In this document: positions 17,764-28,797 of the stretch, piece after piece
Numbering within the stretch: position 1 is the first letter of the stretch
Layout of the letters: the number at the start of each line of letters is the position of its first letter
DNA from: GCA-020356105 sp964347475
GTDB lineage: Bacteria; Pseudomonadota; Alphaproteobacteria; UBA8366; JADFVY01
Assembly: GCA_964347475.1 (NCBI GenBank)
Contig: CAYFYY010000015.1
Coordinates: 1-64,000 of the forward strand
Length of the DNA stretch: 64,000 nt
Reading direction: 5' to 3'
Position numbers and translations under genes: made by a program
Notes under the pieces: generated by a model
Databases searched by the model: none
What the model saw: only the letters and a program-made list of their open reading frames with translations
What the model was told of the DNA's origin: nothing

Positions 17764-19176
17764 GTGGCAACATTCGCTTCGAAACCGCCCGACCGGCTAC
17801 CCCGCGGCCTTGCCCCCGAACGGTTCCTGCGCGGCCGCTTCGGCGACTGGGTGGCGCGGCCCTGGCTGGACCGCGCGGCCCTCGGCAGCCTGTCCGGGTA
17901 TTTCCCGTTGAGCCGGCTGTGGGCGGCGGCGTCAGTGGCCCAGGGCGACCGCGACCGGTTTCGCGATGAGGTGCCGCTGGCCCGCGCCGCCATGCCCGAC
18001 GACTGGTTGCTGGAGCCCATGCTGGCGGGCGTGCACAGGGCCGTCCGGCGCCACCGGCGGGTCGACCAGGCATGGCGCCGACGGTTCTTCTCGCCGGTCG
18101 CTTCGCCGTCGGCTCGCGTGCTCGTCGAGACGGAACTGGAGCGCCGTGCCGCCGCGCGCGTCTGGATGGCGTCGCGCGGCCTGCTCATGCCGTTGCTGGC
18201 GAAGGCGAAGCCGGCGCCGGTCCGTTGGTCGATCCCGGCCGTGGGCGATCTCGAAGGCCAGCTGGGCACCGCCCTCGCCGATCCCGCTTCGTATTACGCT
18301 GTGCCGGACCCGCTGCCGGAGATCGAGCGATCGCATGCCGTGCCGGGGCCGGACGGCATGGAATGCTGGTTGCGCTTTGCCTCGCCGGGGCGGGCAACCG
18401 GCGACACAGCTTGGGCCAAGATATACGAACCCGAGACGTTGCCGGCGCGGGCGCCGACCCTGATCCTGTGCCACGGCCTTGCGGTCGAGACCGAGATGTG
18501 GGGCACCGGAATCGGCACGCCGCATGCACTGATCCGCTCGGGCGTCCGGCTGGTTGCGCCGGAGGCGCCCTGGCACAACCGACGTATGGCCGCCGGCCGC
18601 TGGGGCGGCGAGCCGCTGCTGGCGACGGCGCCGCGCGGCGCGCCGGACCTGTTCCAGGCGGCACTCGGCGAGATTGCGACGCTGATCGGCTGGGCGCGCG
18701 GGCAGGGCAGTCCCGTGGTGGCGCTCGGCGGCACCAGCCTCGGCGCGCTGACAAGCCAGCTGGCGGCGGTCCAGGCCCGATACTGGCCGGAGCCGCTGCG
18801 GCCCGATCTGCTTTACCTCGTGGCGACCGGCGGCAGCGTGCAGCAAGTTGCGGTGGGCAGCGAGTTGACGGACGTGTTCGGGCTGGGCGACCTCTTGGCG
18901 GCCGCCGGCTGGGACGATGCGGCACTGGCCAGGTTGGAGCCGCTGACGGATCCGCTGGGCGCGCCGGTCATGCCGGCGGAGCGCATCGTCATGGTGCTCG
19001 GCCGGGCCGACAACGTGACCCGTTTCGACAAGGGCCGCGAACTCGCCGCACGCTGGCAGGTGCCGGATAACAACCTGTTCATCCGCGAGCAGGGGCATTT
19101 CTCGATCCCCCTGGGCCTGCTGCACGATGACGCGCCGCTGCGGCGTCTGCGGGCCTTGATGGGCAAGACGGTCTGA
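17764..19176 (+). CDS. Alpha/beta-hydrolase family protein
   Basis: 470 residues. The first 190 or so residues are an Arg-rich helical region of unknown role; the hydrolase fold begins near residue 195. Catalytic triad candidates are S325 in LGGTSLGAL (G-x-S-x-G), D416 in LGRADNVTRFD and H445 in REQGHFSIP; the oxyanion-type LCHGLAVE is at about 235-242. GTG 17764 is supported by GGAG 8 bp upstream. No signal peptide. The substrate is not evident. It is alone on the plus strand between minus-strand genes. Confidence 0.82.
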   Translation: MATFASKPPDRLPRGLAPERFLRGRFGDWVARPWLDRAALGSLSGYFPLSRLWAAASVAQGDRDRFRDEVPLARAAMPDDWLLEPMLAGVHRAVRRHRRVDQAWRRRFFSPVASPSARVLVETELERRAAARVWMASRGLLMPLLAKAKPAPVRWSIPAVGDLEGQLGTALADPASYYAVPDPLPEIERSHAVPGPDGMECWLRFASPGRATGDTAWAKIYEPETLPARAPTLILCHGLAVETEMWGTGIGTPHALIRSGVRLVAPEAPWHNRRMAAGRWGGEPLLATAPRGAPDLFQAALGEIATLIGWARGQGSPVVALGGTSLGALTSQLAAVQARYWPEPLRPDLLYLVATGGSVQQVAVGSELTDVFGLGDLLAAAGWDDAALARLEPLTDPLGAPVMPAERIVMVLGRADNVTRFDKGRELAARWQVPDNNLFIREQGHFSIPLGLLHDDAPLRRLRALMGKTV

Positions 19177-19227
19177 AGGATCGAGCGGCGCTCGGGTGCG
19201 GCCGCCGCGATAACGGGCGGCAAGGCG

Positions 19228-20265
19228 TCAGGCGTGCGTCCAGGTGTGGCCCGAGCGCAACAACTCGTTGATGTCGCCGGTGATCCGGTCGGGTCGACGG
19301 CCCCCGCTCAGCGCTGCGACCTGTTGATCGACCAGTGTCTCGTAGCTGTCGGCGGGCGAGCAATAGAGGACGCCGAGTGCAACGGGCAGATCCGGCGGCT
19401 CCATCGCCGCCAGCATCCCCGCCAGCGTCGGGTTCGTCTCGTCGTGGACCAGCAGGTCGGCTTCCGCGGCGCCGTTCCGGCCGAGCGCGACCGCCTCCAG
19501 GGTCAGTGTCCGCGGATCGAGGCGGAGTCCCTTGTCCCGGTTCGCGCCGAAGATCAGCGGCTCGCCGTGCATCAGGTGGACCTGACGGTCGTCGGCGACC
19601 TCGCGGTCGGTGAACGCGCCGAACACATTGTCGTTGTAAACGATGCAGTTCTGCAGGATCTCGACGAAACCGGCACCCTTGAAATCATGGGCGCGTCGCA
19701 GAATCCCGGGCAGGAGCTTCTGCTGCGTGTCGACGGCGCGGGCCACGAAACGCGCGCCGGCGCCGAGCGCGAAACGGATCGCCGACACCGGGGTGTCGAG
19801 GGAGCCGCCCGGCGTCGACGGGCTGCGCGTCCCGACCCGGCTGGTCGGCGAATACTGGCCCTTCGTCAGGCCATAGATCTCGTTGTTGAACAACAGCATC
19901 GTCAGGTCCACGTTGCGGCGCAGCGCGTGCATCAGGTGGTTGCCGCCGATCGACAGGAAGTCGCCGTCGCCGCCGATCACCCAGACGTCGAGCTCGGGGT
20001 TGGCCAGCTTGATGCCGGTCGCGATCGCAGGCGCGCGCCCGTGGATCGTATGGAAGCCATAGGTGTCCATATAGTAGGGCAGCCGCGCGGCGCAGCCGAT
20101 GCCGGACACGAAGACGGTTTCGTGGCGCTTCAGCTGCAGCTCGGCGCAGGTCTTCTGCACCGCCTTGATGATGGCGTAGTCGCCGCAGCCGGGGCACCAG
20201 CGCACCTCCTGGTCCGACGCATAGTCCTTGGGCTGCAGGTTCTCGGGACTTTTCTGGTCGCTCAT
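19228..20265 (-). CDS. korB: 2-oxoacid:ferredoxin oxidoreductase, beta subunit
   Basis: 345-residue thiamine-diphosphate-binding subunit of a two-subunit oxidoreductase of the 2-oxoglutarate:ferredoxin (KorAB) type. The cluster cysteines are in RWCPGCGDY, GIGCAARL and LQNCIVYND; the TPP/Mg motif is GGDGDFLSIGGNH followed by LLFNNEIYGLTKGQYSPTS. The reaction is oxidative decarboxylation of a 2-oxoacid to acyl-CoA with ferredoxin reduction. KorB is the usual reading for this fused-subunit layout; pyruvate or other oxoacids cannot be ruled out. It starts 4 bp after the alpha gene. Confidence 0.9.
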   Translation of the reverse strand: MSDQKSPENLQPKDYASDQEVRWCPGCGDYAIIKAVQKTCAELQLKRHETVFVSGIGCAARLPYYMDTYGFHTIHGRAPAIATGIKLANPELDVWVIGGDGDFLSIGGNHLMHALRRNVDLTMLLFNNEIYGLTKGQYSPTSRVGTRSPSTPGGSLDTPVSAIRFALGAGARFVARAVDTQQKLLPGILRRAHDFKGAGFVEILQNCIVYNDNVFGAFTDREVADDRQVHLMHGEPLIFGANRDKGLRLDPRTLTLEAVALGRNGAAEADLLVHDETNPTLAGMLAAMEPPDLPVALGVLYCSPADSYETLVDQQVAALSGGRRPDRITGDINELLRSGHTWTHA

Positions 20266-20269
20266 AGGC

Positions 20270-22132
<1,863 letters not shown>

Positions 22133-22439
22133 CTCTTGTCGCCGCCTTCGGGTGCGCCCGCCGCAGCGTTCCGCACCGTATGCTCTTTTCCAATTCTCCG
22201 GCCCGCCCAGCCGGCGCCGAGGTGCATAAAAACACCTCTGACAGTGTGGGAATTGAGTCTTTACATTTCGCAAGCGATAATTAGCGGTCCGCGGCCGGTT
22301 CGCAACCCCTTTTCTCGAAAAATGATCTTACGGCGGGCGGCGTCAATCGGCGCGCCGGCCCGCCAGCGCCGGTGCCGAGCAAACAGGAAAACGGCGGGCT
22401 GATTCCCGCCGTTGCCATGCCTGCAGGGTCGCCGAAGCG
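22133..22439. other. Intergenic region: korAB promoter side and cytochrome-operon terminator
   Basis: 307 bp upstream of korA and downstream of the Rap1a-like gene, both on the minus strand. It should hold the korAB promoter. The only structure I can support is the hairpin at 22386-22413, listed separately. No ORF with family features. Confidence 0.5.
22386..22413 (-). terminator. Rho-independent terminator after the cytochrome/Rap1a-like operon
   Basis: A perfect 9-bp inverted repeat, AACGGCGGG / CCCGCCGTT, with a 6-nt loop. On the minus strand it begins about 27 nt after the stop of the Rap1a-like gene and is followed by the T-rich TTTTCCTGTTTG. Confidence 0.75.
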
Positions 22440-22820
22440 TTATCGGCACATGAAATTGGCCTTCAGGGTGCTGCGCACACCCTCGGCGGCCTTGATCTTG
22501 TTGCGGTCGCTGAAATGCTCATGCGCCCATTTCATGAACGCCCAGCGCACCTCGTCGTCGCGGTTCTGGTCCGGCAGGCAGACCTTGTCCGCCTTGGCCG
22601 CCCCGCTCTGTATGTAGGCGTCCGTGTAGCCCTTGATGTATTGCTCGCACTCCATCTCCGAGGTTGCGCCCTCGCGCGAGTCGTTGTCGCCGACGATACA
22701 CGGGCCGAGCAATTCGCCGACCGTATAGGCCGAGATGTCGGTGGCCGTGGCGGCGGAGGCGAGGAGGAGGGCGGCGGCCAGCGCCGCCCCGATGCCGCCC
22801 GCAAGTCGTGTCGTCATCAT
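22440..22820 (-). CDS. Rap1a/Tai-type small exported protein
   Basis: 126 residues. Signal peptide MMTTRLAGGIGAALAAALLLASAATA with probable cleavage before TDIS. The mature part has VGELLGPC, MECEQYIKGYTDAY, DKVCLPDQ and a final FMCR, with four cysteines likely forming two disulfides. This is the pattern of the Rap1a/Tai family (known first as type VI secretion immunity proteins, but many members are standalone). ATG 22820 has GGAGGAT upstream. It lies 19 bp after the 12-haem cytochrome gene and is almost certainly co-transcribed. No effector or secretion genes are nearby, so an immunity role is doubtful. Confidence 0.78.
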   Translation of the reverse strand: MMTTRLAGGIGAALAAALLLASAATATDISAYTVGELLGPCIVGDNDSREGATSEMECEQYIKGYTDAYIQSGAAKADKVCLPDQNRDDEVRWAFMKWAHEHFSDRNKIKAAEGVRSTLKANFMCR

Positions 22821-22839
22821 CGTTCGATCCTCCATTGCA

Positions 22840-25155
22840 CTATTGCTTGGACAGGGCCTGGACGGCACGGTTCATGACATCCCGGTGCTGCTCGTTGGTG
22901 ACCCAGCCCGGCGAATTGACCTTGGCCCAGAATGCCGGGTCCGCCATGTTCTGGTGGCAGCCCATGCACAGCCCCGTGCGCTCCATCTTCTCGCGCATCT
23001 GCTGCGGCAGCGGGCCGGTCAGCGGCCAGTGCGAGCCGATGCTGACGAGCTGTTTGCCGTCGCGGGTGACGATCTGCGACAAATCGTGGTCGAGGCTCGG
23101 GATCGCCGGCGACTGCACCTGGGTCTGGCGCGGGATGGTCTGTCCCTGGGCGGTCTCGAGATCAACCACGAAACCCTTGTCGTAGCCGTTGAGGAACCGC
23201 CCGTCCTCGATGCCGTAGCCCAGCGTCTTCGGGTTGTCGTGGCAGCTCTCGCAGGTGCGGGCCTGGCGGCCGGCCGTGTGCGGCTGCACCGCGGCATGGT
23301 CGAGGCCCTTGCCCTCCGGTGTCTTCCAGGTCTCGTTATGGACCACAGTCTTGCCGTCCTTGTCGATGACCGTGGTGATGACCTGGCAGCCCGGCATCAG
23401 CGGGCTGACGCGCCCCTCGCCGTTGATGCCGAGGATCGGCGTCTCCCAGCGCAAGTAGGACCGGGTCTCCGACACCTTGCCCGGGCCGGTGAGCCCGTTG
23501 GTGCCGAGCGCGTTGTCTGCCGTCAGGCCGTCTTCGCCGCGCGAGTTGGCGTTGAGCAGCCAGTCGACGTCGGTCTTGCCCTCCGAGTAGTCGACGGTGA
23601 TGTGGCAGCCATAGCATTGCGGTGCCCAGTCGGCATGGCAGGCATAGCACTCCATCGAGTCCATGTGCTGGGCGATGCTGCCCATGGCGACACGGCTGTT
23701 GATATTCTTCCAGGCATTGTCGGCAGCCAGCTGTTTGAGCACAGGGACCTCGAATTCGAGACCGGCGGCCGAATGCAGGATCACCTTGTTGCCCCTCTTG
23801 ACCACGTTGCCGAAGGGGTTTCCGCGGGCGGTCAGCAAATAGCCGTCCTCGGCCTCATACTGCGTGGCGAACGCCATGTAGTCCGGGACGTCTTGCGCCA
23901 AGCCGCGCGGCGTTTGGGCGATGGCCTGCTGAAACTCCTCGCCGTAGCCGAGCGGCAGCTCCCACGGGTACTGGGCGACCGAGCCGTGGCAGTCGGCGCA
24001 CTCGATCTCGACCTGCGCCAGCGTCGTGCCGGGCAGGTTGCCATCGCCGTGCATGTCGATCGAGGTATGGCAGTCCTGGCACAGCATGCCGCCTTCCGGG
24101 TTGCCCGGCCGGCTTTCCTGCGAATGGTGCAGGTCGTCCTTGATGTACAGGTAATTCTTGGTGTGCAGGGCCGGCTGCTTGCCGCCGCTCGAGTCGTAGG
24201 GACTGCCGTACGGGAACTCCATGATGCCCTGGTAGCTGACGCCGATCCGCTTGCCCCGGTTGTGGCAGGAATTGCAGCTCTCCGTCGGGATGCCGCTGTA
24301 GCTGACGTCGCCCACGGTGACTTGCGACTTTTGCGTCGCCTGCATGCGGTGGACCAGCAGCTTGCCCGGCAGCTCCTTGTCGATCGTCGGGTCGCCGCCC
24401 TCGTACTTGCCTTCGTTGGAGTACGGCACGTGACATGCCGAGCAGCCGGTGCCGCGGTAGTCGCCGCGCTTCTCACGCCCGGTCACGCCGACATGGCAGC
24501 GCTGGCACTGCTGGCGCGAATAGGTGACTCCGGCCATGTTCGGGTGGTCCGGGATCAGGTTCACGTCGACCTCGGGCGGTTGTTTCATCTCTGTGGGGAA
24601 CTGGTCCGGATGGGCCGCCGCCATCGCGGTCATGTAGGCCTTGTAGGCGTCGGTGCCGATCGCCGGCGTCTGGCCGTCATCGTCGGTGATGTTGTAGTTG
24701 CCCCACACCGACTTGTAGTCGTCCTGCAACCCCCACGACCAGAAATTGCCCTGCAACTTGCCGGCCTCCGTATTCATCAGGGATTTCTGCAGCCGCTCGG
24801 CGTAGCCGTCATGACACTGCCCGCAGGTGTTCTTGGCGATCCAGACGCTGCCCGGATCGGGGTAGAACCGCTGCGGGCCACCGGCCGCCCGCAGGTCCCG
24901 GGGGCTACCGCTGTGTGCCGCCTCCGTGGTCGTCGCGGCGGGGTTGCCGCCATGGCAGACGACGCAACCGGCCGGATCCCCAACATCGGCGCCCATCGCC
25001 TCGATGGTGTCCATCATCGGGCCGTCGCTGAACTTCTCGATGCCCTGGTGGCACGCAAGGCAACCCGATTGCTGGGCCGGCGCGCCCGTCGCTGTGAACA
25101 ATGACAGCGCCACGACGACGGGAAGTATCAGGCTCGGACTGACGAGATATCGCAT
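22840..25155 (-). CDS. Secreted dodecahaem cytochrome c
   Basis: 771 residues with a signal peptide (MRYLVSPSLILPVVVALSL...APAQ). I count 12 CxxCH haem-binding motifs, at about residues 32, 64, 111, 217, 238, 294, 359, 386, 503, 514, 635 and 730. Intervals vary and there are long haem-free stretches (391-502 and 519-634), so it is not a simple array. No membrane anchor after the signal, so it should be periplasmic or exported. Role: electron transfer, possibly to or from an extracytoplasmic partner or as a catalytic multihaem enzyme. I cannot place it in a named family. Confidence 0.9.
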   Translation of the reverse strand: MRYLVSPSLILPVVVALSLFTATGAPAQQSGCLACHQGIEKFSDGPMMDTIEAMGADVGDPAGCVVCHGGNPAATTTEAAHSGSPRDLRAAGGPQRFYPDPGSVWIAKNTCGQCHDGYAERLQKSLMNTEAGKLQGNFWSWGLQDDYKSVWGNYNITDDDGQTPAIGTDAYKAYMTAMAAAHPDQFPTEMKQPPEVDVNLIPDHPNMAGVTYSRQQCQRCHVGVTGREKRGDYRGTGCSACHVPYSNEGKYEGGDPTIDKELPGKLLVHRMQATQKSQVTVGDVSYSGIPTESCNSCHNRGKRIGVSYQGIMEFPYGSPYDSSGGKQPALHTKNYLYIKDDLHHSQESRPGNPEGGMLCQDCHTSIDMHGDGNLPGTTLAQVEIECADCHGSVAQYPWELPLGYGEEFQQAIAQTPRGLAQDVPDYMAFATQYEAEDGYLLTARGNPFGNVVKRGNKVILHSAAGLEFEVPVLKQLAADNAWKNINSRVAMGSIAQHMDSMECYACHADWAPQCYGCHITVDYSEGKTDVDWLLNANSRGEDGLTADNALGTNGLTGPGKVSETRSYLRWETPILGINGEGRVSPLMPGCQVITTVIDKDGKTVVHNETWKTPEGKGLDHAAVQPHTAGRQARTCESCHDNPKTLGYGIEDGRFLNGYDKGFVVDLETAQGQTIPRQTQVQSPAIPSLDHDLSQIVTRDGKQLVSIGSHWPLTGPLPQQMREKMERTGLCMGCHQNMADPAFWAKVNSPGWVTNEQHRDVMNRAVQALSKQ

Positions 25156-25349
25156 CGGTAGCCCCCTGTTACCGGTGAGAGATGAGACGTGTGATATCCG
25201 TGATATTCAACCTTCACACCCGCCAGTGGCGATTGCAAATGAATTCCAGTCCAAATTGCTTCTTTTCGGCGTGGCTTAGCCAAAAATGGGTATCCGGCCG
25301 GGGACCACGGGCATTGTGTTGCGGCCGCGTGGGCCTATATATCGGGCCC

Positions 25350-26480
25350 ATGATCGAACCGGTCTCCGATATCGCGCCCGGCGCGCGCATCGTCGTCGCC
25401 ATGTCGGGCGGCGTCGATTCATCGGTCACCGCGGCGCTGCTGGCGGAGGCCGGCTACGACGTCGTCGGCGTCACGCTGCAGCTGTACGACCACGGCGTGG
25501 CGGTCGGCCGCAAGGGCGCGTGCTGCGCCGGCCAGGACATCTACGACGCGCGCATGGTCGCCGACCGGATCGGCATTCCCCACTACGTCCTGGATTACGA
25601 AAACCGCTTCCGCGACGACGTGATCGAGGACTTCGCTGACTCCTACCTGCGCGGCGAGACGCCGATCCCCTGCGTGCGCTGCAATCAGACCGTCAAGTTC
25701 CGCGACCTGCTGGCCACGGCGCGCGACCTCGGCGCGGCGGCGCTCGCCACCGGGCACTATGTGCGGCGCGTCGACGGTCCGGCCGGGCCGGAGATGCATC
25801 GCGCCCGCGACCCGGACAAGGACCAGAGCTACTTCCTGTTCGCCACGACCGCCGCGCAGCTCGCCTTTCTGCGCTTCCCGCTCGGCGGGCTCGACAAGGC
25901 GGAAACCCGGGCGCTGGCCGAACGGTTCGCCCTGCCGGTGGCCGCCAAGCCCGACAGCCAGGACATCTGCTTCGTGCCGGACGGCGGCTATGCGCGGATC
26001 GTCGAGAAGCTGCGCCCCGGCGCATGCGAGCCGGGCGAGATCGTCGACCTCAATGGACGCGTTCTGGCGCGCCACGACGGCATCGTCAACTACACGATTG
26101 GGCAACGGCGTGGCCTTGGCATCGGCGGACGCAGCGAATCGACCGAGCCGCTCTACGTGGTGCGGCTGGAGCCTGCCGCGCACCGTGTCGTCGTCGGCCC
26201 GCGCGCGGCGCTGGCCCGCAGCCGTATCACTCTCGGCGAGGTCAACTGGCTGGGCGACGGCAAGCTGCCGCGCGACGGGGCGGGGGTCCGGGTCAAGCTG
26301 CGCTCGACGATGGCCCCGGTCGCCGCGACGGTGCGGTCCGGCGAAAGCGGCAAGGCGGAGGTGGTTCTCGATGCGCCCGAATACGGCGTCTCGCCCGGCC
26401 AGGCCTGCGTGTTCTACGACGGCACCCGCATGCTGGGCGGCGGCTGGATCCTGCGCGAAGACGCCGCGGCGGCGGCCTGA
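25350..26480 (+). CDS. mnmA: tRNA-specific 2-thiouridylase MnmA
   Basis: 376 residues. Thiolates U34 of tRNA-Lys, Glu and Gln with sulfur relayed from a cysteine desulfurase. The PP-loop ATP site AMSGGVDSSV is at about residues 18-27; the catalytic cysteines are in PCVRCNQTVKF and SQDICFVPDGGY. The C-terminal beta-barrel ends with VFYDGTRMLGGGWI. I chose ATG 25350; the upstream frame (to 25182) contains no conserved sequence. A TATATA stretch at about 25337 may be part of the promoter. Divergent from the cytochrome gene. Confidence 0.96.
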   Translation: MIEPVSDIAPGARIVVAMSGGVDSSVTAALLAEAGYDVVGVTLQLYDHGVAVGRKGACCAGQDIYDARMVADRIGIPHYVLDYENRFRDDVIEDFADSYLRGETPIPCVRCNQTVKFRDLLATARDLGAAALATGHYVRRVDGPAGPEMHRARDPDKDQSYFLFATTAAQLAFLRFPLGGLDKAETRALAERFALPVAAKPDSQDICFVPDGGYARIVEKLRPGACEPGEIVDLNGRVLARHDGIVNYTIGQRRGLGIGGRSESTEPLYVVRLEPAAHRVVVGPRAALARSRITLGEVNWLGDGKLPRDGAGVRVKLRSTMAPVAATVRSGESGKAEVVLDAPEYGVSPGQACVFYDGTRMLGGGWILREDAAAAA

Positions 26481-26827
26481 GACCCTGCCCGGCGGGCCGG
26501 GCGGGCGTCTCCATTCGACGGGAAAATCCGGAAGCCGCCGCTGTGCATCTTGCCGAGATGGCGGGAGCGCCGCCGAGCGTTCGCGGGCGGTTTAAGCTAT
26601 GCCGTACCCACATCGCCCTGTCCCAGGACGACCCTGACACACCGCACCGGCACTGCGCTCCCGGTCAGGGGGAGATCTGACCCGAATCCCAGGCCGGGCC
26701 AACGCGGGTGGACGGCGTTGGCCCGGACATATCGATGCGGGGTGGGCAATCCCGAATCCGCGTTCGCTCGGCGGCCGGTCGGGCGCGACTGGGGTTTGGG
26801 TGAGATCGCGCCCGATCGTCCAGTCGC
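26481..26827. other. Convergent intergenic region after mnmA
   Basis: 347 bp between mnmA (plus strand) and the acidic exported protein (minus strand). It begins with a GC-rich CCGGCGGGCCGGGCGGGCG run that could fold but has no T tract. No credible gene, RNA or repeat is visible. Confidence 0.45.
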
Positions 26828-27091
26828 TCAGTTGTCGCCGGGCCCCTGGTCGGGCGTGCCGTCATCGTCGCCGGCATCCGCAGCGTCGTCGTCGTTGCCG
26901 CCGCCCTGATCCGGCGTGCCGTCATCGTCGGCGGCATCCGGAGCGTCGTCGGCGCCGTTCTTGGCGTACGCGGACTTCTCGACGAGCATACCGGCGTCCA
27001 GGGTCACCGGCGCCGCAACCGCGATCGCAAAGACACCGAGTGCCAGCGCTGCAATCACCGCCTTGAGTAAATCTGTCGTCCTGTTCGTCAT
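26828..27091 (-). CDS. Small exported acidic repeat protein
   Basis: 87 residues. Signal peptide LLKAVIAALALGVFAIAVAAP, then about 50 residues dominated by Asp, Gly, Ala and Pro. The tail repeats DDDGTPDQG twice, separated by Asp/Ala linkers; at DNA level the unit is 60 bp (26831-26890 and 26891-26950). ATG 27091 is chosen from GAGAGGG upstream and the signal-like N terminus. The Asp-rich composition resembles calcium-binding low-complexity proteins, but no EF-hand loop is certain. Divergent from the two-component genes. Function unknown. Confidence 0.65.
   Translation of the reverse strand: MTNRTTDLLKAVIAALALGVFAIAVAAPVTLDAGMLVEKSAYAKNGADDAPDAADDDGTPDQGGGNDDDAADAGDDDGTPDQGPGDN
26831..26950 (-). 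repeat. Two-copy 60-bp tandem repeat inside the acidic protein gene
   Basis: Two adjacent 60-bp units; GGCGTGCCGTCATCGTCG is identical in both, with scattered differences elsewhere. It encodes the repeated DDDGTPDQG module at the C terminus of the exported protein. In-frame period (20 codons). Confidence 0.75.
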
Positions 27092-27366
27092 GGTTTTACC
27101 CTCTCTATTGCACGTTCCCGGCATAACCCGGCTCTGAAATCCCGGGACTGCCGACTTGGCTTCAAGCAAAGCCGGGCTGGATCATGCCCCGTTACAGGGC
27201 GGCAGCGTAATGGGCGGAAGACGGAAGTGGTCGATGTTTGAAGTCCCATTGGAACCCGACCCTGGGCGGGGGCCGAAAGTGCGATTCGCATCGGACCTTG
27301 GTCGGACTTGTCATGCACGCTCCGCCGTCGGTACTCTTGCGCATTAACGATTTGGGATTAAATGCA

Positions 27367-28797
27367 ATGACTCTCCTGCCGGGGAAATTTCATCGGCAGC
27401 TCAGTCTGGCCCAGCAATACATGCTGGCGAGCTTCGTGATCCTCATCTGCTGCACGATCGGCATCGGCTGGTGGATCGGCCACGAGATCGAGGCCGGCGT
27501 CATCAACGAGACGTCAACGACCACCGCCCTCTACATGAACAGCTTCGTCGCGCCCCTGGTGCAGGATCTCGCCGAGGGCGACGAGATCGCTGAGGACAAT
27601 GTCGCCCGGCTGGATGCGCTGATCAAGGAGACGCCGCTCGGCCGCTACGTCCTGTCGTTCAAGATCTGGAATAGGGAGGGGCGTGTCGTCTACAGCAACA
27701 ACAGGGACGTCATCGGCAAGGTCTTCGACATGGGCGGGAACGCCCAGCGCGCCTGGAACGGCACGGTGGCGACGGAGGTCTCCAGCCTCGGCGACGACGA
27801 ACATGCCGGCGAGCAGCAGTACGGCGACCGCCTTCTGGAGACCTACAGCCCGATCTGGCGTGAGGACAGCGACGAGATCATTGCGGTCGCGGAATTCTAC
27901 CAGACCGTCGCGCATCTCGACGCCCGGATCCTGAGGACGCGTTTGTACGGCTGGATAACCCTCGGCGCGGCGGCGCTCATCGTCTATATCGTCCTCGCCG
28001 GCATCGTACGTCGCGGCAGCGACACCATCGTCCGCCAGCAGCGCGAGCTGAGCGAGAAGGTCCGGCAGCTGACGGACCTCCTGGCGCAGAACCGGCGGCT
28101 CAGCGAACGGGTCCGCCGCGCCGCCAGCGGCACGACGGCCCGCAACGAATATGTCCTGCGACGGATCAGCGCCGAGCTGCACGACGGTCCGGCGCAGGCG
28201 CTGGGGCTGGCGGTGCTGCGCCTGGACGCGGTGATGGAGCACACCTCGGGCTGCGACTGCGACAAGCGCACCCTGCGCCAGGCGAACGAAGATCTGATCA
28301 CGATCCAGAGCTCCGTGCACGATGCCCTTTCCGAGATCCGCAAGCTCTCGACGGGGCTGATCCTGCCGGAGCTCGACGAACTGACCCTGCACGAGACGCT
28401 CGCCCGCGTCATTCGCGGTCACGAGCTGCGGTCCAACACCAAGGTCGCCCTCGAGGTCGCCGGCCTGCCCGACGATGCGAGCCTGCCCGTCAAGATCACG
28501 ATCTATCGGGTCGTGCAGGAGGCGCTGAACAATGCCTACCGGCACGCTGGCGGCAAGGACCAGCGGGTCCAGGTCGGCCACGCGCTTGGCCGGCTGATCG
28601 TCGATGTGGTAGATGACGGCCCCGGCTTCGATCCCGCCAACCCGCTGATCCAGAACGGCCATCTTGGACTTGAGGGCATGCGCCAGCGGGTCGAGAGCAT
28701 GGGCGGGACGTTCGAGATCGACGCTGCGCCCGGGCGCGGCACGCGCATTCACGCGGAGTTGCCGGAGCAGCCGGCCGAGCACGACTATGTCAACTGA
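27367..28797 (+). CDS. NarL-type sensor histidine kinase
   Basis: 476 residues. Membrane helices at about 20-38 and 194-214 flank a periplasmic sensor domain of about 155 residues. The HisKA_3 dimerisation domain carries the phospho-acceptor His272 in ISAELHDGPAQALG, and the ATPase domain has NNAYRHAGG, VVDDGPGFDP and HLGLEGMRQR. ATG 27367 is chosen by fit to the first membrane helix; ATG 27313 is possible. The stop overlaps the response regulator start by 11 bp, so they form a pair. The signal is unknown. Confidence 0.92.
   Translation: MTLLPGKFHRQLSLAQQYMLASFVILICCTIGIGWWIGHEIEAGVINETSTTTALYMNSFVAPLVQDLAEGDEIAEDNVARLDALIKETPLGRYVLSFKIWNREGRVVYSNNRDVIGKVFDMGGNAQRAWNGTVATEVSSLGDDEHAGEQQYGDRLLETYSPIWREDSDEIIAVAEFYQTVAHLDARILRTRLYGWITLGAAALIVYIVLAGIVRRGSDTIVRQQRELSEKVRQLTDLLAQNRRLSERVRRAASGTTARNEYVLRRISAELHDGPAQALGLAVLRLDAVMEHTSGCDCDKRTLRQANEDLITIQSSVHDALSEIRKLSTGLILPELDELTLHETLARVIRGHELRSNTKVALEVAGLPDDASLPVKITIYRVVQEALNNAYRHAGGKDQRVQVGHALGRLIVDVVDDGPGFDPANPLIQNGHLGLEGMRQRVESMGGTFEIDAAPGRGTRIHAELPEQPAEHDYVN

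Noticed and set aside
22440..22820. Type VI secretion immunity protein with hidden effector
   Set aside because: The Rap1a/Tai fold is plausible, but there is no effector, VgrG, PAAR or T6SS gene in the window; the partner by context is the cytochrome.
22735..25104. 789-codon plus-strand frame opposite the multihaem cytochrome
   Set aside because: The opposite strand has 12 regular CxxCH motifs and a signal peptide; the plus frame is low-complexity Val/Arg/Ala.
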